DNA of 53,746 nucleotides from Phil1 sp964487565 (GTDB lineage Bacteria; Bacillota; Clostridia; Christensenellales; CAG-138), in assembly GCA_964487565.1 (NCBI GenBank), contig CAZARN010000014.1, positions 1 through 53,746 on the forward strand. The letters run 5' to 3'. Each line of letters opens with the position of its first letter. Position 1 is the first letter of the stretch. Both the position numbers and the translations under genes were made by a program. The notes beneath the pieces are model-generated. The model was given only the letters and a program-made list of their open reading frames with translations. It ran no database searches and was not told where the DNA came from. Positions 1-8,954 of the stretch are shown piece by piece.

Positions 1-1012
1 TTCCAACTCCGCCGGGAAAATCCACGCCCGAAAGATATTGCGTCATGTCCTCCTGCAACTTTGCCTCATGCATTTCCGGGGTCGTTATCTCTTTGATCTT
101 TACCGAAGCATGAGAACCGTCGTCCGGTATCTCATAAAGCAGCCCGTCACCCAACGCGGGTTCGCCGATTATCTGCTTGAAGTTCATCCCTATAAACAGT
201 ATGTCGCTATTACCGCTCGGATAGGCGTCAGGAGCGCACATTACCGTTAAGCCCGATATGTCCACCGTGCCGCTCTCAACGTCCGGGTTCTCGCCGATAT
301 CCAGCACGCCGCCCTCCATGTTGATCGTACCCGTAAGAATCAGCGCATGGCCGTTGCAGACGATAAATACGTCGTGCGTGAGCGCCACGCCGTCGAGCGC
401 GACGGTAAGGTCGTTATTCAGCGCTATTTGCTCCGTATCCGCTTTGGGAAGAAACTCGAGGAACTCCTCCGGCGTGGATATCTCGCAGGTGCCGCCCGGG
501 CCGTCATCCTGCGGTTCCTCATCCTGTGGCGCTGCATCCTGCGGACGCATTGCCTTGATGCTCGTCCATTCGTCGTTTGACGTATCCACAAAAAGGCGCT
601 CCTGCGCCTGCGGAGGAGTCAGCTCCACGTCGGAGCGCACCTCAAGAAACGTCGCCTCCTGCTCGGCGGCAAATGCAAAGCTCAACGCAGAAAGGTCGAG
701 CATGGGCTTGTCGCTTCCTTCGCTTCCGGCACGCACGGTGATGCAGCCCTCGCCGGGCGCGAAAGTACCTTTAAGCTTAAGCGTAATGCCTTCCCCCAAC
801 AGCACGGTCCTGTCTGCGGAAACGGCGGCGCCCGTCAAATCGGCTTCGGCGTCATCCGTAAGGAGGTAATCCTCGTTGCCGCTGCCCGTAAGATAGGCAA
901 TGAGCCCCTCCGCGCCGCCCTCCGTGACCGGGGCAGGTTTTCCGCCGCCGCAGCCTGCAAACAGCGAGACCGACAGGACTGTTCCCAGCAATATGCAAAC
1001 AACTTTTTTCAT
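1..1012 (-). CDS. Lipoprotein, 3' end beyond window (partial)
   Basis: Reading leftwards from an ATG at 1012, the frame stays open for 337 codons to the window edge, so the C-terminus is missing. The N-terminus MKKVVCILLGTVLSVSLFAGC is a lipoprotein signal with lipobox LFAGC, so export and lipid anchoring are expected. A Pro-Gln-Asp-rich linker (about residues 165-185, three PQD repeats) divides two parts. The second part contains short hydrophobic strands suggestive of a beta-rich fold. An AGGAGG ribosome site lies 8-9 nt before the ATG. It is third in a co-directional set of lipoprotein genes, 16 bp after its neighbour. I recognise no family; the function is unknown. Confidence 0.75.
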   Translation of the reverse strand, partial: MKKVVCILLGTVLSVSLFAGCGGGKPAPVTEGGAEGLIAYLTGSGNEDYLLTDDAEADLTGAAVSADRTVLLGEGITLKLKGTFAPGEGCITVRAGSEGSDKPMLDLSALSFAFAAEQEATFLEVRSDVELTPPQAQERLFVDTSNDEWTSIKAMRPQDAAPQDEEPQDDGPGGTCEISTPEEFLEFLPKADTEQIALNNDLTVALDGVALTHDVFIVCNGHALILTGTINMEGGVLDIGENPDVESGTVDISGLTVMCAPDAYPSGNSDILFIGMNFKQIIGEPALGDGLLYEIPDDGSHASVKIKEITTPEMHEAKLQEDMTQYLSGVDFPGGVG

Positions 1013-1028
1013 TCCGATTACCTCCTGC

Positions 1029-3527
1029 TTATTCCAGCGGCGCAGCATCATCCAGCGTCAGCGCGTACATCACGCCATAGTGCCTGTCCTCCACGCTGCC
1101 GCCCGCAAAGCTGACGATATACTTGCAATCGCCGCTCATATATAGCCCCCAGCTCATGGAGTTATCGTCAAGGGCGATGATCGCGCCGTAAAGATGCTCG
1201 CCTGTGGTTGTCCAAAGCTGAAGATTGCCGCCGCTGCGCAGGGCCACATACCTGTCGTCCGCCGAGAACGCCGCCGCCTGCTTCCCGCCGAGCGTTCCCC
1301 AAAGCGGCGTTCCGGTTTCCATATCGATGAACATACAGCCTTCGTTTGTGGCGCCGGTGTCCGTGCCCCAAAACAGCGTCTTACCATCGTGAGAGAGGCA
1401 CATGCTGGAGTTTCGCATGCCCACATCGAGAGTCCAGAGCGTTTTGCCGGTTTTAAGCTCCGTGCAGATGAGGTAGCCCACGCCGGTCGCCTTGGTAGAG
1501 GTCACAACGCAGGTGTCGTTCATCGCCCAGCCGAAGATCGTGGCTTCAATGTACTTTTTCCAAAGTGTTTTTCCTGTCGCGACCTCGGTGGCGCGAAAAT
1601 CGCCGGCCTCCGTTCCGGTATAGACCATCCTGTCGTCCTTTGACCAGAACAGCTTGTACATTTTGGCGTTTGTGAAAAAGTCGCAGATGATCTTTTCATC
1701 CGCAAGGCGCACAACGCTTACGTAGCCCTCGTCGGTGGAAAGCAACAGCAGCTTGCCGTCGTTTGAGATTTCGAGGTCGCCGAGCTTGGAGAACACTTCC
1801 CCGTCATTTCCTCCTTCCGCCTGCACATAGAGCGCCGGGTTATCTTTGTACGGCACCTGATAAGAAAAAACTTCGTTGCCGCTCAAATCCCACACAACGG
1901 CGGTATCCGCCTCGCCCTCGTTCTCTCCGTGGACGACAGAGGCGACAAGCGTTCCGTCCGTTGAAATGTCGCAGAAGGCGCTTTCGCCGCGCAGCCACTT
2001 TTCAAAAAGCAACTTGCCTGTCTTGTCGAACACATGCAGATAGCCGTTTTCATATTTATACTCGGTGCTGAAGGTTGTGTGGAAGGGCGCGGTGACGACG
2101 ACGTCGTTTGAGATATCCACGCAGTACGCCTGCATCTTCATGTCGTGCTCCGTTTGAAGCGTATAGTTGACCTGCGCGGGCTTCTTTTTAAGCGCAAACG
2201 TCAGCTCCGCGGTTTCGCCCGCGTGCGGCTCGATAATAACGGATTCCTGTGCATAAGTATCGTTCACTTGAGCCAGTCCGTTGCTCAACAAGCCAAGCTC
2301 ATTTATAAAAACCGTCGTGCGCGCCCAGTTGCCGGTCGAGTCGAATTGAAACGCGGGGACCTCAATCGTAAACTGTCCCTTGATGTCGGTCGTCGCAAAA
2401 TCGCCGGTACGGGAGGTCTGCACATCGGTAAAGGGGATCGGCAGCCCTGTTTCCTCATCGTATACCGTGCCCGTCACGGTGCAGGTGGTCGTCGGGAACT
2501 TGGAGGGCCGGATGTGGTTGAGCGTAAAGCCCATGATAAGCCCGGTGCTTTCCCCGTCGGTGACATAATATGAGAAGCGGGAAATGAAGTCGAAATCCTC
2601 GTCCTCCCGGCCAAGATAGGCGTACCGCACCACCGTGGATTCTCCCGGTTCCAGCACGCTTGACGCATTGAGCGGAATCAGGTTGATGTCCGTATACGCG
2701 CTCGATTCCCCGGTCGTCGGGTCATAGGAGCCCGACCAGTCCAGCACGAGGGACGGGTCGTAGCCCGCGAGCTTCCGCCATTCCGAATCGGGCAGATCAT
2801 TTGCCGCCGTGAGCTGGACACGCTTGCCGGAGTTGTTGGTGATGAGCGCGCAGCGGGCAATTGATAGGCCCAAACCGACCTCCCGGTTGAAGGTGGTGGT
2901 ATCCGTCACCTCGCGGGGCGCGGTCAGCGTCACTCCCAGCGCCGTGTCCTGCACCTCTGGGTTGAAGTTTTTGAAGCACGGCAGAAAATCCGCGCCGTCC
3001 TCAGGCTTCGGATAAGCCGTCCTTCCGTCAACCATGTGGTTTGTGTTCCCTGCGAGCTTTGCTTCAAGCGCCTCGGCGGAAAGCGGCTCGGAATTCATGG
3101 CGACCAGCATTTCCGGCGTGTAGCCGTGCAGCTGCAACACTGCCGCAATGGTAGCTATATCATCGTCCGTTAGCTCTGTTTCAGGGTCTTCGCCGAGCTT
3201 AACCATCTTGTATTCGCCGATGTGCTCGTTGAGGCAGGTCACCACGTCCTGCGGCAGGTATTTCTGATCGGCAACCAGTTGCCTGCACCATTTTTCGCTG
3301 AACAAAAGACCGCCCCGGCTGATCGCTTCGGCAATTTCCGCGTCCGTACAGGGCGTCTCCCTGCCGGCGTTGACCGGCTCTGCGCTCACCGGCGCGCCCG
3401 TTTCTGTCCGCGCGGGCACATCGGACGGCGCCGGAATATCGCTGCTTCTTCCGCAAGCTGTCATGCCTATCGGCAACAAAATTGCCAGAAGTACGGAAAC
3501 AGTTTTTTTCATCGATGGTTTTCTCAT
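1029..3527 (-). CDS. Lipoprotein with carboxypeptidase-regulatory-like domain and beta-propeller
   Basis: 832 residues from the ATG at 3527 (GGAGG 8 nt upstream). The frame is open further upstream, but the signal peptide starts here. A lipobox (IGMTAC) ends the signal, predicting a surface lipoprotein. The middle (about residues 345-400) has the pattern VTGTVYDEETGLPIPFTDV followed by a 'Dx+GQFTIEVP' strand, typical of carboxypeptidase regulatory-like beta-sandwich domains. The C-terminal ~350 residues carry repeated 'G.L..S.DG..L' and 'TGK.LW' blades, as in WD40- or PQQ-type propellers. No catalytic residues are recognised. Role as an extracellular binding or scaffold protein is an inference. 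It sits 43 bp after another lipoprotein gene. Confidence 0.8.
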   Translation of the reverse strand: MRKPSMKKTVSVLLAILLPIGMTACGRSSDIPAPSDVPARTETGAPVSAEPVNAGRETPCTDAEIAEAISRGGLLFSEKWCRQLVADQKYLPQDVVTCLNEHIGEYKMVKLGEDPETELTDDDIATIAAVLQLHGYTPEMLVAMNSEPLSAEALEAKLAGNTNHMVDGRTAYPKPEDGADFLPCFKNFNPEVQDTALGVTLTAPREVTDTTTFNREVGLGLSIARCALITNNSGKRVQLTAANDLPDSEWRKLAGYDPSLVLDWSGSYDPTTGESSAYTDINLIPLNASSVLEPGESTVVRYAYLGREDEDFDFISRFSYYVTDGESTGLIMGFTLNHIRPSKFPTTTCTVTGTVYDEETGLPIPFTDVQTSRTGDFATTDIKGQFTIEVPAFQFDSTGNWARTTVFINELGLLSNGLAQVNDTYAQESVIIEPHAGETAELTFALKKKPAQVNYTLQTEHDMKMQAYCVDISNDVVVTAPFHTTFSTEYKYENGYLHVFDKTGKLLFEKWLRGESAFCDISTDGTLVASVVHGENEGEADTAVVWDLSGNEVFSYQVPYKDNPALYVQAEGGNDGEVFSKLGDLEISNDGKLLLLSTDEGYVSVVRLADEKIICDFFTNAKMYKLFWSKDDRMVYTGTEAGDFRATEVATGKTLWKKYIEATIFGWAMNDTCVVTSTKATGVGYLICTELKTGKTLWTLDVGMRNSSMCLSHDGKTLFWGTDTGATNEGCMFIDMETGTPLWGTLGGKQAAAFSADDRYVALRSGGNLQLWTTTGEHLYGAIIALDDNSMSWGLYMSGDCKYIVSFAGGSVEDRHYGVMYALTLDDAAPLE

Positions 3528-3570
3528 TATTTCATCCTCCGCTGTCGCCTGATCATTAAAGTATCCGCCC

Positions 3571-4404
3571 TCATTTTTCTCCTTCAAGCGCCTCTGTGAA
3601 ATACTCCGCTCCGTCCGTGTAGAACGACCAAGCTCCCAGCGGCTCCGGATATTCGTATATATAGATGCCGTCGTCATTGAGGGTGACGCTGTATTCCCAG
3701 CCGTCACTCATCACAAAGGCAGCGGTGAGCGTGGTGGCGGGAGGCTCCGTTCCCCGCAGCGCATACATGACAAAATTTATGGAATAGAGCGAATCGACCG
3801 CCTTTTCTATCGTTTCGGGATCGGTTATCACGGATTCTATCCCGTCGCGCACGACCCTGACGCTTGCGGGCTGCTCGGTCTTGCACCTTTCAAGGAACTC
3901 ATACATCCGTGGATCCGGGCCGTCGAGCGTCAGCGTATCCCTGTCGGTTTCTGCGGGGAAGTCAATCTTTCCAAGCGCTTTTGTGTTCCCGATCTCATAT
4001 TTTTTCCCGCCGCAGTCAAGGTAATCGCCATTGAAGGATACGCTGCCCGCCTCTGTTCCGTCCGCGTTCAAAAAGGTGTAGCTTGTGTCGCTGTCGGTGA
4101 CCGTCCTGTCCGTTTCGCAGGTCACGGTGATTTCGGCTATTGCGTCAAGCACGGCATTAACGTCGGCATCGCCATAAAGCGGCGATTCCACGCGCACGCC
4201 GTCGCCCTGAAAAACATATATGACCGCCGCGGGAAGCTTTGTTGCGCGGTTTTCGTAAATGGCAAGCATATCATCCCCCAGCATCTCCGTAACGGCGCTG
4301 CCCGCGCCGCTCCCGCCGTCGCCCGCGGGTGTGTTTGCTTTTGCAAAACAGCCAGCGCACAACACAATAAGCATTACCGAAACAAAAAGCGCGATATATT
4401 TCAT
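3571..4404 (-). CDS. Hypothetical lipoprotein
   Basis: 277 residues starting at the ATG at 4404, preceded by a GGGGAG ribosome site; upstream in-frame ATGs would place extra residues before the signal. The signal MKYIALFVSVMLIVLCAGC ends in a lipobox. The mature part is acidic and beta-rich, with no family I can name. It is the first gene of a leftward set of three lipoproteins and is divergent from the large XRE-type regulator at 4627. That arrangement suggests local control, but no function can be given. Confidence 0.75.
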   Translation of the reverse strand: MKYIALFVSVMLIVLCAGCFAKANTPAGDGGSGAGSAVTEMLGDDMLAIYENRATKLPAAVIYVFQGDGVRVESPLYGDADVNAVLDAIAEITVTCETDRTVTDSDTSYTFLNADGTEAGSVSFNGDYLDCGGKKYEIGNTKALGKIDFPAETDRDTLTLDGPDPRMYEFLERCKTEQPASVRVVRDGIESVITDPETIEKAVDSLYSINFVMYALRGTEPPATTLTAAFVMSDGWEYSVTLNDDGIYIYEYPEPLGAWSFYTDGAEYFTEALEGEK

Positions 4405-4528
4405 AAACGGTTCTCCCCTCAAGGCGATTTGCTGATACAATATAATTGCTTTTATTGCAGTACCGCATTTTCCATCTTGCTTTATATCGGTTAAATTTTA
4501 CACCTTCCGTGCGCGGCGGGAAACCGTG

Positions 4529-4544
4529 TTGACTTATCTGTCAA
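4529..4544. promoter_or_regulatory. Inverted repeat TTGAC-N6-GTCAA in divergent intergenic region
   Basis: A 5-bp perfect inverted repeat (TTGAC, six bases, GTCAA) lies in the 222-bp gap between the divergent lipoprotein operon and the XRE regulator. It could be an operator for the neighbouring HTH protein. No convincing -10 element at proper spacing was found for either direction, so this is tentative. Confidence 0.3.
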
Positions 4545-4626
4545 TGACTGACCTGGCAATTTCGATGATTTATATGGAACGCAGGAAAGTCACATGCCAT
4601 ACTTCCATTCAAAAGGAGAGCTTCCC

Positions 4627-6354
4627 ATGACATTTAAGGAACTGTTGAACCAATATATAGAACGGCTGTCCTGCACGGGGAAAGAGCTGTCCGAGGCGTG
4701 CGGCCTGTCGCCCTCAGTGATCAGCCGCTATCGCAAAGGGGCGCGTGTCCCTGCCGCCGGAAGCGAACCTGTCGCAAAGCTTGCGCGCGGAATTTCCGCC
4801 CTTTCCGGCGATACTGAGGGTATGGACGCGAAAGAGATACGCGCCGCGCTCAACGATGCGCTCAGGCAGGAAAGCGGATCGGATACCCAGGCGCTGGCCG
4901 ATAAGCTGAATGCGCTGATCGACGCTTTGGGAATTGCCCCCGGGGAGCTTGCGAGGGCTTTGAGCTATGATTCTTCCTATATTTCGAAGATCCGCGCCGG
5001 GCAGCGCCGCCCCGCCGACGTCGCGGCATTTGCACAGGGTGTGGCACAATATACTATAATGCACTATAAGCGCCAAACCGACTGGGAACTGCTTGAAGGG
5101 CTCATTGGCCCCGGTCCGCAGTCTGCCAGCGAGCCGGCGGCAAAAATGCAGCTGCTTTCCGAGTGGCTTTGCACAGGAAACGCTCCTGGCGGCGACGCTG
5201 TGGAGCATTTTCTTGAAAAGCTTGACGATTTTGATCTCAACGCTTTCATCCGTTCCATCCGTTTCGACGAGCTGAAGGTGCCGTCGCTGCCCATCGGCAT
5301 CCCGGTATCCCGCAATTACTACGGGCTTGCCGAAATGCGGCAGGGCGAGCTCGATTTTTTCAAGGCCACGGTACTCTCCCGTTCTGTGCAGCCGGTTTTC
5401 ATGTGCTCAGATATGCCCATGACCGACCTTGCGGAAGATCCGGAGTTTCCGAAGAAGTGGATGTTCGGTCTTGCGGTCATGCTCAAAAAAGGTCTTCACA
5501 TCAACATGGTCCACAATCTCGACCGCCCGTTCCACGAGCTGATGCTGGGCCTTGAAAGCTGGATCCCGCTTTACATGACGGGTCAGGTTTCGCCCTACTA
5601 TATGAAATCATCGCAAAACGCTGTTTATGATCACCTGAACTATGTGTCGGGCGCGGCGGCCCTTGTCGGCGATTGTCTTTCAGGGTTCCACGGTGACGGC
5701 AAGTACTATCTCACAAACAAGACGCGCGAACTCCAATTTTATACGCAAAAGGCGGAGTGCCTGCTGACAAAGGCGCTGCCGCTGATGGATATTTACCGAG
5801 CCGAAACGAAAAAGAGTTTCCTGGCTTTTCTCAAGGACGAAGAGGAACGGATCGACTCCCTCCGCTGCGTTCTCTCGTCGCCGCCGGTCTACACGCTCCC
5901 GGCGGATCTGCTGACAAAAATACTGCGGCGGAACGGCGTTTCTTCGGAGGATCAGGCCCTGATCCTGGAATATGCCGCCATGGAGCGGCAGCGGATCGGG
6001 CGGATCCTGTCTCACGGTACGGTGTGTGATGAGCTGTATCAGCTGCGCGCGGAGGACTTTGAAAAATACCCGCCGGCGCTTTCGCTTACCGGCATGTTCT
6101 ATGAAAAGAACATTTTTTATACGTATGAGGAATATTCGCAGCACAAATGCGCGACGGAACAATTTGCGCAAAGCCATGCAAATTACTCTGTGACGATGAA
6201 TCCGGAGAAGGCGTTTCGAAACATTCAGCTCACCATACGCGAGGGCGAGTGGGTAATGCTTTCAAAGAACCAGTCTCCCACGATACACTTTGTCATCCGT
6301 CATCCGAAGCTGCGCAACGCTATCGAGAACATGGAAATGCCCGTTGTGGAGTGA
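4627..6354 (+). CDS. Large XRE-family regulator with two HTH domains
   Basis: 575 residues from the ATG at 4627, chosen because AAAGGAG lies 8 nt before it; an upstream ATG at 4594 lacks a ribosome site. Two helix-turn-helix segments are visible. The first is about residues 12-55 (GKELSEACGLSPSVISRYRKG) and the second about residues 88-130 (GIAPGELARALSYDSSYISKIRAG), both XRE/Cro-like. The remaining ~440 residues have no domain I recognise; they may sense a ligand or form a scaffold. It is divergent from three lipoprotein genes, so control of those genes is a reasonable guess. A stem-loop with a T7 run follows the stop. Confidence 0.85.
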   Translation: MTFKELLNQYIERLSCTGKELSEACGLSPSVISRYRKGARVPAAGSEPVAKLARGISALSGDTEGMDAKEIRAALNDALRQESGSDTQALADKLNALIDALGIAPGELARALSYDSSYISKIRAGQRRPADVAAFAQGVAQYTIMHYKRQTDWELLEGLIGPGPQSASEPAAKMQLLSEWLCTGNAPGGDAVEHFLEKLDDFDLNAFIRSIRFDELKVPSLPIGIPVSRNYYGLAEMRQGELDFFKATVLSRSVQPVFMCSDMPMTDLAEDPEFPKKWMFGLAVMLKKGLHINMVHNLDRPFHELMLGLESWIPLYMTGQVSPYYMKSSQNAVYDHLNYVSGAAALVGDCLSGFHGDGKYYLTNKTRELQFYTQKAECLLTKALPLMDIYRAETKKSFLAFLKDEEERIDSLRCVLSSPPVYTLPADLLTKILRRNGVSSEDQALILEYAAMERQRIGRILSHGTVCDELYQLRAEDFEKYPPALSLTGMFYEKNIFYTYEEYSQHKCATEQFAQSHANYSVTMNPEKAFRNIQLTIREGEWVMLSKNQSPTIHFVIRHPKLRNAIENMEMPVVE

Positions 6355-6423
6355 GTAAGCCGTCGAGACCCGGCCCCGGACGGAAACGGCCTGGCGGTGC
6401 GCGCAAAAATGCCGAATAAAAAA

Positions 6424-6458
6424 GCGAGAGTCACATTTCTGTGCTCCCGCATTTTTTT
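6424..6458 (+). terminator. Intrinsic terminator after XRE regulator
   Basis: An interrupted stem (GCG, GAG and CACA pairing with TGTG, CTC and CGC) is followed by TTTTTTT at 6452-6458. An A-run on the left flank means it may also act on the minus strand. Confidence 0.6.
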
Positions 6459-6541
6459 GCCATGCAATGCCGTTTCCGTTCAGGTTATCGTCCTTCGGGA
6501 CGCCCTTCATGCGCCGCGGCCCTTTTGTTGCGTTTTATATC

Positions 6542-6925
6542 TTACAGCTGCTTGACCCAGAGGCCGTGGAGATTGCAGTAAGCATACACCGCGACGGGCT
6601 TGTCGCCCTCGGTGAGAGCAAAAGAGGTCTCCGGCTCGCTGCCGACGGCGAGGCACTTGCGCTGACCGCCGTTATTGCTCTGGAGATACACCCACTCGAT
6701 GTGGTGCGCCTCGATCATGGGATGGGCGACGGCGCCGATCTTTACCTTCACTGTGTTGCCTTCAACACTCACTTCCGGAACATGCTTTTCACGGCTTGCG
6801 TCAACGGAGTTCGCCTCCATGAGCGTCATCGGTTCGCCGCAGCAGATCACGGGGACGCCGGACGCATGGATCATGCCGATTATGTTGCCGCAATGCTTGC
6901 AATAATAGAATTTGATATCACACAT
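6542..6925 (-). CDS. dfx: Desulfoferrodoxin (superoxide reductase)
   Basis: 127 residues. Reduces superoxide to hydrogen peroxide in the cytoplasm, usually with electrons from rubredoxin. The N-terminal desulforedoxin domain has C9, C12, C28 and C29 for the Fe(SCys)4 centre. The C-terminal domain has the catalytic iron ligands H48, H68, one of H74/H75, C117 and H120, with the conserved Glu47 beside H48 (EKHVP). The ATG at 6925 was chosen over 6943 because the GGAGG at 6936-6940 lies between them. It has its own consensus promoter (6959-6986), so expression may be constitutive. Rubredoxin, its likely electron donor, is the next gene upstream. Confidence 0.95.
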   Translation of the reverse strand: MCDIKFYYCKHCGNIIGMIHASGVPVICCGEPMTLMEANSVDASREKHVPEVSVEGNTVKVKIGAVAHPMIEAHHIEWVYLQSNNGGQRKCLAVGSEPETSFALTEGDKPVAVYAYCNLHGLWVKQL

Positions 6926-6958
6926 TTGATTTATTACCTCCATGTAGTTTGTACTGTA

Positions 6959-6986
6959 ATTATATGTGTTACAGATATTTTGTCAA
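6959..6986 (-). promoter_or_regulatory. Sigma-A-type promoter of superoxide reductase
   Basis: On the minus strand TTGACA (6986-6981), 16 bp, TATAAT (6964-6959). Both hexamers are consensus. Confidence 0.8.
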
Positions 6987-7064
6987 TACCGTGCGCAAAA
7001 TATTGTCCGCGTGCTTTCGCGCTTCATGCAGCGCAACCCGTCGGGGCCGCGTCTGTCCGATCGC

Positions 7065-7223
7065 TTATTTCTCCTCGAACTCCGCCTTTGACGCGCCGCA
7101 CAGCGGGCACTCCCAATCCTCGGGCAGATCTTCCCATTTTGTTCCCGGCGCTATGCCGTCCTCGGGGATACCCTTCGCCTCATCATAAACATATCCGCAC
7201 AGTGAGCATACATATTGTTTCAT
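7065..7223 (-). CDS. Rubredoxin
   Basis: 52-residue rubredoxin, a small cytoplasmic one-electron carrier. Two CxxCG loops (C6/C9 in CSLCG and C39/C42 in CPLCG) bind a single iron, and the aromatic residues (Y11, Y13, W30, W37) are in family positions. A strong GAAGGAGG ribosome site precedes the ATG at 7223. It lies 139 bp upstream of the superoxide reductase gene and most likely donates electrons to it. Its promoter has a good -10 (7256-7261) but no recognisable -35. It instead carries a Crp/Fnr-like palindrome at 7284-7296, which suggests activation. Confidence 0.97.
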   Translation of the reverse strand: MKQYVCSLCGYVYDEAKGIPEDGIAPGTKWEDLPEDWECPLCGASKAEFEEK

Positions 7224-7255
7224 AACCGATTGTCCTCCTTCATTTTGTTGACGTT

Positions 7256-7296
7256 ATTATACGCCGAATATTCGTTTTCATCCGTGACAAAGTCAC
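7256..7296 (-). promoter_or_regulatory. Rubredoxin promoter with Crp/Fnr-like palindrome
   Basis: Minus-strand -10 TATAAT at 7261-7256; the -35 position reads CGGATG (non-consensus). GTGAC-TTT-GTCAC (7296-7284) is centred 34 nt upstream of the last -10 base, about -41 from the expected start. This is the class II activator position. The same motif and spacing occur before thioredoxin. Confidence 0.6.
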
Positions 7297-7299
7297 ACT

Positions 7300-7316
7300 T
7301 TGAGAATCGTTCTCAA
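7300..7316. promoter_or_regulatory. Fur/PerR-like inverted repeat
   Basis: TTGAGAA-TCG-TTCTCAA is a perfect 7-3-7 inverted repeat resembling Fur-family boxes (GATAATGATTATC type). It is upstream of the rubredoxin promoter palindrome and overlaps the last codon of the glutamate-synthase-like gene. A Fur or PerR role is inferred from similarity only. Confidence 0.4.
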
Positions 7317-8821
7317 TCTTTTCCGATCAGCTTTTCCGCTTCCGCCGTAAGCGGGATAAGGTCATTTTGGTTGAAAAGCGCCGCGTTGAACTTGCGGTTC
7401 AGCGCGCCGAAGTGCCTGAGGCCGAACGCGATCTTGTTGAGGTATGAGAACACGCCGATCGCGCCGGTTGAAAAATCGTTCGCCTGACGGCCGTAAAGCG
7501 CGCGAAGATCAGGCAGGTCGCCGAATATCTCCCCGATGCTCGAGCCGTACTTCTTGAACGCCTCCGGCACGCGGCCGGCCTTTATCGCCTCACCGACGCT
7601 TTTCCCGCGCATCGCGGCCGCCATCGAGGCGCGGCAGATGCCCACGGCTTTGACGTATCCGTCGCCGAGCGCGAGCGCCTTGAACACCTTGTCCTCCGAT
7701 GCAAAGCCGCCTGCCAGCGCGATCGCGGGCAGCTTCTTTCCCTCGGCGGCAAGGCGTGCCGAGATCCCGACGAGCGCATGTTCAAGCATGATCGCGCTCA
7801 GGCCCCATTCGTTCATCATCTTGCACGGGCTGTATCCGCTGCCGCCGCCCGCGCCGTCGAACGTTACCATATCGACGCGGTTTTCGGCGGCGATGCGCAA
7901 TACCCGCTCGATATCCGAAGGGTCGTAACCCGCCATCTTGAAATAGACGTTTTCAACGCCGAGCGCGCGCAGCTTTTCAATGCGGCGGGCAAAAAACTCC
8001 TCATCATACTGGGGAAGACGGCCGTACATGTAAAAATTGGGGCAAACGCCATCCTCATACGCCCGCTGGACGAGAGGATCCGACGGATCGGGACGCACAA
8101 GCGCGCCCATCGCCTTTTTCTCCTTTGCCTGTTCAAGCCCGGAGAGACGGTTCACAGGCTGCGTCCCCTTCGCGCTTTGACCGAATTTGAACTCGATCGC
8201 CTTCGCGCCGTACTTCGTTATCGCGATCTCCGGCACGCCAAGCATATCGTCTTCAACGTTGCACTGCGGCACGATCTGTCCGTACCCGCGATAATACCTG
8301 TTGAAGCTTTGGATGATCTCGCCCATCAGAGGAAAATCCGTCACCTTGCCGTGTTCGACGCGAAGCGCGCCGTCCTTGCTTTTTGCGTCCTCGCCCACCA
8401 TGCACGTCACGCCCGCCATCGCCGCGCCGCCAAAATAATCGCGCCAGTTCAGCTTCACAAGCGCCGGCAGAATCACGGGCATTGCAAGTTTGACCCTGTT
8501 CATGCTGCCGTATTCTACCGCAAGATCCACGTTGTAAATCTCCGCATGCTCATAATCGGCGCTCGTCCCCGCCGCGCCGAACACGCGGCCGTTTATGTTG
8601 AACGCGGAATAATCAAGCGGAAGCTGCTTTTCCGATGCGATCTGGTTTGCGCCGGTCGTCGTCGGATACACGGTCTCCGCGCCGCGCACCGCCGCAAGCC
8701 CAAGCTCGCATATGCTCTCGCAGTTCTCCGCGCACAGCGAACACATGCCGGATGCGGGACTCGTCTGCGCGCTCCTGTTGCGCGTGTTCGAAAAAGCGGA
8801 ATCCATGGTGAGATATTTCAT
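7313..8821 (-). CDS. FMN-binding glutamate-synthase-like protein
   Basis: 502 residues, matching the stand-alone FMN/central-domain family related to the large subunit of glutamate synthase (GltB domain). A TIM-barrel phosphate-binding region is visible in the C-terminal half (VDMVTFDGAGGGSGYSP, then ALAGGFASEDKVFKAL). An N-terminal cysteine group (C27, C30, C34, C38) may hold an iron-sulfur cluster. The glutaminase domain is absent, so true glutamate synthesis from glutamine would need a partner; the substrate is unclear. An AAAGGAG site precedes the ATG. It is transcribed divergently from the Crp/Fnr gene, with -35 boxes nearly back to back. Confidence 0.8.
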   Translation of the reverse strand: MKYLTMDSAFSNTRNRSAQTSPASGMCSLCAENCESICELGLAAVRGAETVYPTTTGANQIASEKQLPLDYSAFNINGRVFGAAGTSADYEHAEIYNVDLAVEYGSMNRVKLAMPVILPALVKLNWRDYFGGAAMAGVTCMVGEDAKSKDGALRVEHGKVTDFPLMGEIIQSFNRYYRGYGQIVPQCNVEDDMLGVPEIAITKYGAKAIEFKFGQSAKGTQPVNRLSGLEQAKEKKAMGALVRPDPSDPLVQRAYEDGVCPNFYMYGRLPQYDEEFFARRIEKLRALGVENVYFKMAGYDPSDIERVLRIAAENRVDMVTFDGAGGGSGYSPCKMMNEWGLSAIMLEHALVGISARLAAEGKKLPAIALAGGFASEDKVFKALALGDGYVKAVGICRASMAAAMRGKSVGEAIKAGRVPEAFKKYGSSIGEIFGDLPDLRALYGRQANDFSTGAIGVFSYLNKIAFGLRHFGALNRKFNAALFNQNDLIPLTAEAEKLIGKD

Positions 8822-8882
8822 TTTGTCTCCTTTCGGAATTGCTGCCGGTTCATTCAGTTTAGTAAATATACCATCGGCTTAA

Positions 8883-8945
8883 ATGATAATCCATTTTCGG
8901 CATATGTCAATATCCAATTGACACGCGCCGCCGAAAAAGTATAAT
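8883..8945. promoter_or_regulatory. Divergent promoters with shared palindrome
   Basis: Rightward for the Crp/Fnr gene: TTGACA (8918-8923), 16 bp, TATAAT (8940-8945). Leftward for the glutamate-synthase-like gene: TTGACA (8910-8905), 16 bp, TATCAT (8888-8883). The two -35 hexamers form a 7-5-7 inverted repeat TGTCAAT-N5-ATTGACA (8905-8923), a site where one bound protein could affect both directions. Confidence 0.75.
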
Positions 8946-8954
8946 TAAAAATGA

